A DNA stretch of 64,000 bases from Viridothelium virens (lineage: Eukaryota > Ascomycota > Dothideomycetes > Trypetheliales > Trypetheliaceae). A program made the translations under genes and the position numbers. The DNA lies in NCBI GenBank assembly GCA_010094025.1, contig ML991812.1, forward strand, positions 62,001 to 126,000, read 5' to 3'. Of this stretch, positions 56,739 through 64,000 are shown in pieces; within the stretch, counting starts at the first letter, position 1, and the number at the start of each line of letters is the position of its first letter. The notes beneath the pieces are model-generated. The model did not search any database. It saw only the letters and a list, made by a program, of their open reading frames with translations, and had not been told where the DNA came from.

Positions 56739-59700
56739 ATGGTAGTGCAGCAGAGCCTCTGCTTACGCCTAGCCGTCCTTTCGTTTATTTTTTCACTCGT
56801 TTTGTTTGTGCGGGGTGAGCCTATCTCTTCGTCACATGGGTTGGTAGGAGTGGGAGATTTCGTCGCCTCACCACTATCTTTAAGCAATCGATCTTCAGCA
56901 AACTCTACAGGCCATACTTTTCCACAATCAACGTCGACCGTCGACAACAAAAGCGAGAATAAAGAGACTGCCCGGAAAGAATCTTCTACCAATGTAGCCA
57001 TAACGACGGAGACAGTATCCCCCGTTCCTCACCTCACAGCATCATCTCAGAATCGATCTTCTCGGCACATTTCCTCGACCGCCATCAGGTCTTACGCTCC
57101 TACCCGCCTGTCTCTCACACGTGCATCAGCTCGCGTGTCTTCAACCCGTCAAAAGCCTTCGGCTTTGTCTGGTGGAATACGCAGCCAAAATGCTTCTGCA
57201 ACCAGCATCATTGGACCAGGGAGTAACGTCACGAATTCCTCATCGGAATTGTTGCAAGAGCTTGAGGGGTTGACCGCGCAACTGTCTGATATTCCCTATC
57301 TGAACTCGACCCTGAACAATGGGACGACGAATATGAGCGCGTGCTTTCAAAACTGGGAGATGTACTCCGATGCAATTGGCCAGCTGAGTTTCTTTTGGCT
57401 TGCTGCAGCCATAACATCTAGTACTAGCCATCTTACCTCCACTTCCAGCATCATCACATCTTACGCCAGCCGCTTTCAGGATGTGACAAGCGCTGCTTTC
57501 ACCAGTGCTCAGCAAAATTGGACGACTACGTTGACACGAACTGACTATTCGTCATGGGCGGCAAACTTCTCAACATCATGGTCAACCTTTGAAAATTACA
57601 CAACCGCAACGCAGAAGGAAATCAACGTTTCGACATTGGGGGTACCAACACCATCTTGTGTGCTTCCATCCATCGTTCCAGCTTGCCAAGCTCAGTGGGA
57701 TAATGTCAAGCCTATGAACTACAATTGGAGCATCCACGATTCTTACCCGATATGTCAGCAAGCAATTGTAAAACCTCAAGTCTGTAGTGCGATGCAGTAC
57801 GAATACACTGGCACACAAAGTGGACTGTCTCTAGGACCGGGGTGCACTGCCAATTGTCAGCAATGCATAGTGACTGGAAAATCTGTCGAGTTAATCTATT
57901 GGCCTGTGAAAACGGCGCCAGGTCAGAAGAACGTCACTATCACGCCTACGGAGACAGGGTTAGTTACTGCCACAGGATTCGGAACGACTTTTACGTCACC
58001 GACAGTGTACATTTCCTTTGATCAATTGTGGGCGAACAATCACTGCGGACGTCCTGTCGGTACTACTATCGATAACAAGATTATACCGGTCTCCGCTTCA
58101 GATGTGTCAACCATCACAAACCAATGGGGCATCTACCAAGTAGGAGGAGAACCAAATCCACCTCCGCCATCCGTCCAAGGCGGCCAGCTAAATTTCGCAG
58201 ATCTGAACCAACCAGTAAGCTGCTAAGATCCGTGACCAGACTGCATTGCTGATAGTCGCCATAGTATGACTGGAGTTCCTACCTGAATCAACCGGCATGC
58301 GCCTGCCGCTACTTCGGAACCGACTGCCCCTGCAGCACTGTCCTCCGCGACTTCAAACCACAGCTCGTTCTGCCCCCCCAAGTCCGCGCCTTGGATCCTG
58401 CGTGGGCGAGTTGCGAAATGCAATGGGACGGTGTCTACGATCCCCCCTACGCGCTCTACCCTGCAGAGCAAGCAGCTGCTCCATCCCCGACTGATCCCTT
58501 TTCAAACCTGCCGACTGCCACTCCGGCCACTCCCTGCATGACTCCCGTGCCACCTACGCCGACGTCCACGGGTGCAGCTGTCTCTGGCGATCCAGGGAAT
58601 GCGGGAGTTCCAGAAAACTCGGGACAGCCAGCAGATCCGGGTCCTTCGTCTGCAGCTTTGCAGCCGGCGCCTCCGGCTCGGTCCGCGGATCCGGGTGGTG
58701 TCATTGTTTCGATGGTTAATGGTGGCTCGCCTCAAAACCCAGATCCTGCCAGCGGTGGTGGTGGTTCCGGTAGTGGTGCTGCTGCGTCTCCTGCTCCCGG
58801 TCCAGATGCAAACGGAAGCGCGAATGACCCGGACGCCGGGACTGGCAGTGTTTCAGTGGCAGGCTCTAATGGAGATCCTGGAGCTGGAGGCGGTACATCG
58901 GGGTCTGGCTCTGGGGTAGGAAATGGCGTGGGCAGTGAGCCTGACAGTGGTAGCCGAGGAAGTGGAAGTGGTTCTGGGTCTGGAGGCAGCGTGGCACCCG
59001 CTGGTGGTGTTTCAGCGGGAGACTCGAATGGTGACCCTGGAGCTGGAGCTGGAGCTGGACCTGCGGTAGGGAACGGGGTCAGCGGTGGTAGCGGAGGAAG
59101 TGGGAGTGACTCCGGGTCTGGAGGCAGCGCGGTGCCCACTGGTGGTCCTCCAGCGGGAGGCTCCAATGGTGCCCCTGAAGCTGGGCCTGGAGCTGGATCT
59201 GCGGCAGGGAACGGAGCCAGCAGTGGAAATGGAAGCGGCAGTGGCAGTGGAGGTCCTGGAGGAGACGGTGGCCCTGGGTCTGGGGGGAACGCAGATTCCG
59301 CTGGCTCGCAGCCGAGTCCGGTGCCTGAGGGCGCGCCTGGGAGCTCGCCAGGAAATGCCCCAGCCGACAATCCAGCAGCTCCAGCAGGCAGTCCACCGGC
59401 TCCAGCAGGCAATTCACAGCCTCTTCAGGAGCCTCAACCCATCACTTCCGCAGCCATCATAACCATTGGATCTGAGACTCATACAGTAGCCTCAGGTGGT
59501 GCCCTAATCTTAGGCTCCGCTACTATCGTTCCTGGTGGTCCTGCTGCTACAGTCTCAGGCCAGGTTGTCAGTGTGGCATCGGGTGGCGTGGCCGTTGGGG
59601 GAAATACTGTCTCCTACCTTCAACCACTCGCAGGCGCTTCTCAAGCTCAGCCTACGGCTATCATTACGATCGGATCACAGGTTCATACTGTTCAAGCAGG

Positions 59701-61087
59701 GGGTGCTCTTGATCTTGGCTCAACGACTCTCGTTCCTGGTGGCCCTGCTGCCACCGTCTCAGGCAAAGTTGTGAGTTTAGCTCCCCAAGGGGTGGCTGTG
59801 GCGAGCAGTACAGTCGCCTATTCTGCACCTCCAGTCTCTGTTTCAGTCGCAGGGTCTCCTTCGTCCGGTGCAGTCTTCACGTTTGGCACCCAGACATTTA
59901 CTGCCCCAGCGGGCTCAGGAGGATCTCTCGTCATGGGATCCACTACCTTGAGACCGGGAGGTGCCCTCACGTTCTCGGGTACTGTTATTAGCATGGGCAC
60001 TTCTGGCGTAGTCGTCGGGTCTAGCACATTGCCTGATGTTGTTTTGCCCTCAAACGGAGCCACTCAAACGCCTGAACCTGTACTTACAGTGCAAGGCGCT
60101 CCTTATACGGCGATAAATGGTGGTAGCTTCCTTATTGGAGGGCAGACCCTTGTGCCCGGAGGTACAATCACTGCCGGTGGCTCAACCATCATTCTATCGC
60201 CATCGGGCCAAGCTGCCGTCGCAAATATAAATGGAGTATCTCAGACTCTCAGTACTGCGTTCGGGGGCGCCGGCTCCCCGCCTTCCGATGCCATCCTGAC
60301 CATTGGATCCCAGGTAATTACCGCATCCGATCTCAATGGACCTGACATAGTTGCCATTGGCTCTCAGATCCTTACTCAGGGTAGCGCGGCAGCTACTATT
60401 GCAGGTCAAGCAGTGAGTCTGGGACAAAATGGCTTGGTTGTGGGAGGAACTCAGACGATTCCCATCTCCGCTCTTGGATCTGGCACCGCTCTACTTTCGG
60501 CAAGTTCTGGAGCAGTTTTCAGCATCGGGAGTGAAACCATCACAGCTGTTGATCCAGCAGGTTCATCTGGTGTTGTCATTATAGGGTCTCAAACGCTCAC
60601 GCTTGGTGGTGCTGACGCCACGATATCCGGGCAAGAAGTGAGTTTAGCCTCTGGTGGTATTGTTCTTGGGGGCAGTTCGACTATTCCATTAAGCACAATA
60701 CCGACTGTTTCGACGAACGCAGTAGCATCGGTCACGTTTACGGGCGTTGATGGCGCTGTCCAAACTGCGTTCTCTCTTCCCGGTGGCAACGGCGTTGCTG
60801 TCATCGGTGGAGCTACTCTCAGCGCAGGTGGTCCGGCTGCAACTATCGATGGCCAATCTGTCAGTGAGGCGAATGGCGGTTTGGTGGTCGGGGGCAGCAC
60901 AATACCGTTCTCAACGATGGCCGGAACAGGTGGGGTGAGTGCGCCCACTGGAAGTGCAGGTGGTTCCACTGCATCTGGGAATTCTGGTATAGCTGGCTTG
61001 TCTTCTGCGAAAGAATCATTTTCGTGGCCTGCTTTTGCCATTTCACTTCAAGCGATAGGCCTTTTCATCTTCTTTCTTGTTGTATAG
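56739..61087 (+). CDS. GPI-anchored cell-surface glycoprotein with Gly/Ser-rich stalk and seven beta repeats
   Basis: Exons 56739-58214 and 58265-61087 (50-nt intron) give 1432 aa. Parts in order: signal peptide (1-26), a Ser/Thr-rich N-glycosylatable region (30-180), a Cys-containing domain with many Trp and Asn (about 190-570), a Gly/Ser-rich stalk (about 600-840) built on about 50-aa minisatellite units, and then seven repeats of about 70 aa (nt 59,449-60,926). Each repeat runs like AIITIGSQ.HT...GALxLGSTTLVPGGPAATVSGQVVSxASGGVAVG. The C-terminus ends in a hydrophobic segment (FAISLQAIGLFIFFLVV) after Ser/Ala/Gly residues, as in GPI-anchored proteins. Likely wall- or matrix-associated. Repeats of this type occur in other filamentous fungal surface proteins; no enzymatic function is known to me. 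Confidence 0.85.
58290..59330. other. C-rich to G-rich skew switch inside the GPI-protein gene
   Basis: The stretch 58,300-58,560 is C-rich and 58,730-59,300 is G-rich on the + strand. The Gly-rich repeats contribute to the G-rich half, so this case is less clean. Confidence 0.45.
58720..59330 (+). repeat. Gly/Ser-coding minisatellite, about 160-nt units
   Basis: Two to three imperfect copies encode a unit like GSGGSxxPxGGxxAGxSNGxPxAG followed by GNG and a Gly/Ser run. Copy number should vary between strains. Confidence 0.6.
59449..60926 (+). repeat. Seven diverged coding repeats of about 210 nt
   Basis: Starting codons of the units lie near 59,452, 59,656, 59,872, 60,079, 60,289, 60,511 and 60,730. 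Units 1 and 2 are most alike; later units have diverged. Each unit alternates short beta-like stretches and GG turns, suggesting a beta-solenoid or stacked beta layers. Confidence 0.6.
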
Positions 61088-61400
61088 ATTAGGGAAGGAT
61101 TTGATGTATATATCTCGACTACTCCAGATACCCCAACTGAAACGAACACTATCAGAAAGTTATTGGAGACTCTTCGAGTTGAATTCTGATCAACATAGAT
61201 CTTAATATGTCTCTGGCCTTTTATCGTGTGCAGGTGTTGAGGGTAATCTCTCTTACTGAGGACGAGAGCTCTTGGAAAGACCCCACCACCCAAGCAAGGA
61301 AGGGACGTTTTGGTGCTGAGTCTTATTTAGTACCTGTGAACTGCCATGGCCTCACTTTCTTTCCAACGCAAGAATCCTGATCATCCTGCAATACCGCAGA
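61088..61400. other. Spacer with an overlapping upstream ATG
   Basis: 313 nt. An ATG at 61346 opens a 70-codon frame to 61558 that overlaps the scramblase start out of frame. Confidence 0.45.
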
Positions 61401-63206
61401 ATGTATCTTTTTCGATGGTCCCTGCGGCTGCCACGGCAAAGCACTCGTTGCTATGCTATAACTTCCAAACCTGCAGGGCCGCGAAACACCGTCGACCGGT
61501 CCCGATGGTCAAAGTCCTCTTTGAACAAATATCCACCCCGAGTTCCACAACGCTCTGAAGACTCTGCAGCACAGTCACAAGATGAATCTCCACACAACGA
61601 CAAAGTTGCTGATGCTCTCCGTCGGAATGCAGAGAATTCTGAAAACAACCTCATTGCACCGGTTCACGTCCCTGAAGACCCTCATGGCATTATCAAAGAA
61701 CGACATCCCGCTACGTCCTTGCTGGCAAATTCTTCGATTGTGGTCCAGAGGCAGCTGGAGATGATGAATGTACTGATGGGGTTTGAGCAAGCGAATCGCT
61801 ACGTAATCATGGACGCGGCAGGGAACCATATTGGATATTTGGCAGAGCAAGAGCACGGGATCGGGAACACGCTTTACAGACAGATGGCAAAGACGCATAG
61901 GAGTTTTACGACTCACGTCCTCGATCGAGAGGAGAAGGAGGTTCTCAGATTTCATCGTCCATTCTCTTGGATCAACTCTCGAATCCGAGTCTACGATGCT
62001 GTTGGGGACACTGCGCCGGCCTATTCAAATTCGACAGCACTCCGGAACACCTCAACTGGCTCACTCGTCAATCAGACCTCCGCTCAAGTCTCTCAAATTC
62101 CGCCAGATCAAATGCGTCTTATAGGCGAAGCTCAGCAGCAATGGGCCCCCCTCCGCAGAAAATACAACCTCTTCCTCCACCGCGACGCCTCCCCCTCTGA
62201 ACCTCCCGAAGGCATACCTCAAACCACCACATCGCGCGACCTCATCCGCTCGACCTCCTCCTCATCAGATCCCTCCGACCAAGGCACCGCCAAAGCCTTC
62301 ATCCAATTCGCCCACGTCAACGAGCCCTTCCTCTCCTGGGACTTCTCGCTCCTCTCCGCCAACAGCGCCCTCCTCGGCAGCGTCAACCGCAACTTCGCCG
62401 GCTTCGCGCGGGAAATCTTCACCGACACGGGCGTCTACGCGCTGCGCATGGACGCCGCCGGGCTCGCCGCCGAGCCGCGCCATCTGATCTCGCAGACGGG
62501 CAGCAGCAATGTCACCGACCTGGCGACTGGGGAGCCGCAGAAGACGGGCATGACGCTCGATCAGCGGGCGGTCATGCTCGCGTTTGCGGTCTCGGTGGAT
62601 TTCGACTACTTCAGTCGGCATAGTACGGGCCATGGTGGTTTCTTTCCTGTCTGGTTTCCTATGGGGGGCGAGGCTGCGGGAGAGGCGGGAGCTGCGGGAG
62701 CTGCGGGCGGAGCTGCGGCGGGAGAGGCTGGGGCTGCTGGTGCAGCTGGAGCTGGAGCTGGAGTTGCAGGGGATGCTGGGGCGATCATGATGGATGGTGC
62801 TGCCGGTTCTGCGGCTCGGGGAATGGCGGGACGAGCGACGGGTGCGGAAGGTGCGGCTGGAGCGGTTGGGGGAGCGGGGACGTTGGCTGGGTACGAGGCT
62901 ATGCAAAGAGGGAGAGGGACTGCAGAGGAGGCGGATGATGGGTTCTCCACTTCCATGCAGGATGATTCTAGGAGAGAGGATGATTCCAGGAGCCAGGATG
63001 TATCACCGGGTCCATCACAGGAACATCAAGGACTGTCGCCAGAAGACAGTTGGGCAGGAGATTGGCCTGTCAGAGGGGGCGGAGGGGGACGTGAAGGAGG
63101 AAGCGGTAGAGGAGAAGGAGGGGGTGGAGGAGACTGGGGAGGAGACGGCGGAGGAGGCGGTGGAGGCGGAGGAGGCGATGGCGACTGGTTCAGCGACCTC
63201 TTCTGA
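61401..63206 (+). CDS. AIM25: Phospholipid scramblase-like protein (AIM25 family), mitochondrial
   Basis: A single exon of 601 aa from ATG 61401. The N-terminus is Arg/Ser-rich without acidic residues (MYLFRWSLRLPRQSTRC), a mitochondrial targeting form. The scramblase fold follows: SSIVVQRQLEMMNVLMGFEQANRYVIMDAAGNHIGYL, LDREEKEVLRFHRPFSWINSRI and FAREIFTDTGVYALRMD, with a hydrophobic C-terminal strand (AVMLAFAVSVDFDYFSRH). A tail of about 170 residues, absent in yeast Aim25 (327 aa), is Ala/Gly- then Gly/Asp-rich and ends DWFSDLF. Family proteins move phospholipids between leaflets in a calcium-dependent way; Aim25 is linked to mitochondrial inheritance. It lies head-to-tail with UBC7. Confidence 0.92.
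   Translation: MYLFRWSLRLPRQSTRCYAITSKPAGPRNTVDRSRWSKSSLNKYPPRVPQRSEDSAAQSQDESPHNDKVADALRRNAENSENNLIAPVHVPEDPHGIIKERHPATSLLANSSIVVQRQLEMMNVLMGFEQANRYVIMDAAGNHIGYLAEQEHGIGNTLYRQMAKTHRSFTTHVLDREEKEVLRFHRPFSWINSRIRVYDAVGDTAPAYSNSTALRNTSTGSLVNQTSAQVSQIPPDQMRLIGEAQQQWAPLRRKYNLFLHRDASPSEPPEGIPQTTTSRDLIRSTSSSSDPSDQGTAKAFIQFAHVNEPFLSWDFSLLSANSALLGSVNRNFAGFAREIFTDTGVYALRMDAAGLAAEPRHLISQTGSSNVTDLATGEPQKTGMTLDQRAVMLAFAVSVDFDYFSRHSTGHGGFFPVWFPMGGEAAGEAGAAGAAGGAAAGEAGAAGAAGAGAGVAGDAGAIMMDGAAGSAARGMAGRATGAEGAAGAVGGAGTLAGYEAMQRGRGTAEEADDGFSTSMQDDSRREDDSRSQDVSPGPSQEHQGLSPEDSWAGDWPVRGGGGGREGGSGRGEGGGGGDWGGDGGGGGGGGGGDGDWFSDLF
62140..63190. other. C-rich to G-rich skew switch inside AIM25
   Basis: Positions 62161-62220 hold about 29 C and 7 G; 62641-62700 hold about 12 C and 28 G (hand counts). 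The switch near 62,550 lies in conserved coding sequence; the later Gly-rich tail adds to it. Confidence 0.6.
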
Positions 63207-63671
63207 CATGATATGGGATGGCTTGGTCACCTTTCGGTATCTTGTGGCGTATTTCAAGCGTGGGAACGGGTCCAAAATTCCACTTATTCGGATACAGATA
63301 TTGAGTATGATTAATGAATGTATTATAGATACCCCCCATAGAACTAGAGACCTGGGCTACAGTTAAGTTCGCGGGCACACAGAGCTCAGGGAGTTTACTA
63401 CTTACGTCTGGATGTAAGGTATTGATTGGTCGATCTTTACCAACTTGCTCTAGATATTTTCTGGCACCTAGACGAATTTTGTTCCTGCAATTAGAGCCTC
63501 CTTTGTCCAGTATCCTCCTTACACGAACTTTGTGGTAAAGATTATAACTATCCATTTCCGTTTCAGGTAAAACCACATTCCGGTCTACCCGGACTCCGCC
63601 AGACGACCACCAATTCCCCACATCAAGAACCAGACTTTAGGCACCAAAACTCCTAGAACTCTTGCGTCGCC
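63207..63671. promoter_or_regulatory. UBC7 upstream region
   Basis: 465 nt. A 143-codon minus-strand frame crosses it but looks like chance. Confidence 0.4.
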
Positions 63672-64000
63672 ATGACCTCTAGTGTTGCTTCCAAGCGCCT
63701 GTTCCAAGAGTACCGCACGCTCACGAATAACCCTCCGGATGGCATCACCGCCGGACCCGTCTCCGAAGACGACATCTTCGTTTGGGAAGCACTGATCCAA
63801 GGCCCGGAAGATACGCCTTTCGCTTTAGGCGTGTTCCCCGCCGAGCTGAAGTTTCCCAGGGACTATCCGCTCTCACCACCGTCTATGAAGTTCACCTGCG
63901 ACATGTGGCACCCGAATGTCTACCCTAATGGTAACGTGTGCATAAGCATTCTGCATCCGCCAGGAGACGACCCAAATCATTACGAGAGCGCGAGCGAGCG
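63672..64000 (+). CDS. UBC7: Ubiquitin-conjugating enzyme E2, Ubc7/UBE2G2 type, N-terminal part
   Basis: The window ends inside the gene after 109 residues with no intron so far. Motifs: [18 protein letters not shown] (helix 1), [35 protein letters not shown] (80-82) and catalytic Cys90 in [13 protein letters not shown]. The 13-residue acidic insert after the Cys ([15 protein letters not shown]) is the Ubc7/G2 hallmark. The enzyme sends ER-associated degradation substrates to the proteasome with Cue1 and Hrd1/Doa10 at the ER. It usually runs to about 165 aa, so roughly 55 residues lie beyond the edge. Confidence 0.94.
   Translation, partial: MTSSVASKRLFQEYRTLTNNPPDGITAGPVSEDDIFVWEALIQGPEDTPFALGVFPAELKFPRDYPLSPPSMKFTCDMWHPNVYPNGNVCISILHPPGDDPNHYESASE

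Noticed and set aside
58732-59412. 226-codon minus-strand frame rich in Pro
   Set aside because: It is the reverse of the Gly/Ser repeat region of the GPI-protein gene; such reverse frames stay open because of base composition.
63190-63621. 143-codon minus-strand frame upstream of UBC7
   Set aside because: No domain or similarity, and it covers the UBC7 promoter and the end of the scramblase gene.
1-64000. CRISPR arrays, LTR pairs, transposase or reverse transcriptase domains
   Set aside because: No regularly spaced repeats, no matching terminal repeats and no polymerase or transposase motifs were seen in any frame.

Overview
The window is nuclear DNA of a filamentous ascomycete (Pezizomycotina). 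Evidence: short GT-AG introns (about 50-90 nt) with CTAAC/CTGAC-like branch sites; fungal-type genes such as LRO1-like PDAT, Pom34, AIM25-type scramblase and a DHA1-type MFS transporter; and a GPI-anchored repeat protein. The class cannot be fixed from sequence alone. I see 24 supported protein genes. Two are incomplete at the window ends: an alpha-methylacyl-CoA racemase tail on the left and a Ubc7 start on the right. There is also one clear pseudogene and one probable decayed gene. I found no tRNA, rRNA, CRISPR array or intact transposon.

Layout. 0-9.7 kb is dense housekeeping: racemase end, PDAT (-), NAA30 (+), condensin subunit Cnd1/Ycs4 (-) and CDC7 kinase (+). The last two are divergent around an ACGCGT box. 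10.2-16.6 kb holds RPL28/uL15 (-), SEC24 (-) and an iron-type alcohol dehydrogenase (-). 17.8-28 kb holds an MFS transporter, a disordered conserved protein, a LITAF-domain protein, a small secreted protein and SEN2, separated by wide spacers. 28.8-33.9 kb holds a deleted SDR pseudogene, a Yih1/IMPACT homologue and a disordered protein. 33.9-40.1 kb is a gene desert with one decayed gene. 40.1-45.6 kb holds RPL12/uL11 (-), an SDR and an ER-anchored AMP-binding-like protein. 46-64 kb holds Pom34, HID1, a microsomal-type epoxide hydrolase, SPE2, a 1432-aa GPI-anchored repeat protein, AIM25 scramblase and UBC7.

Two ribosomal protein genes were recovered only by assembling very short exons by hand. 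RPL28 has eight exons, including 5-nt and 11-nt microexons; RPL12 has ten, including an 11-nt microexon. Both rebuild to the lengths I recall for the yeast proteins (149 and 165 aa). RPL28 needs one intron ending in TG instead of AG. RPL12 and the epoxide hydrolase each contain a GC-AG intron with the same GCAAGT donor.

The most unusual large-scale signal is compositional. In at least seven genes, on either strand, a C-rich stretch of the + strand switches abruptly to a G-rich stretch within the coding exon, always in the order C then G. That arrangement reads the same on both strands and is what a bidirectional process starting at the switch point would leave, for example replication initiation or break-centred repair. 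No feature annotation explains it.
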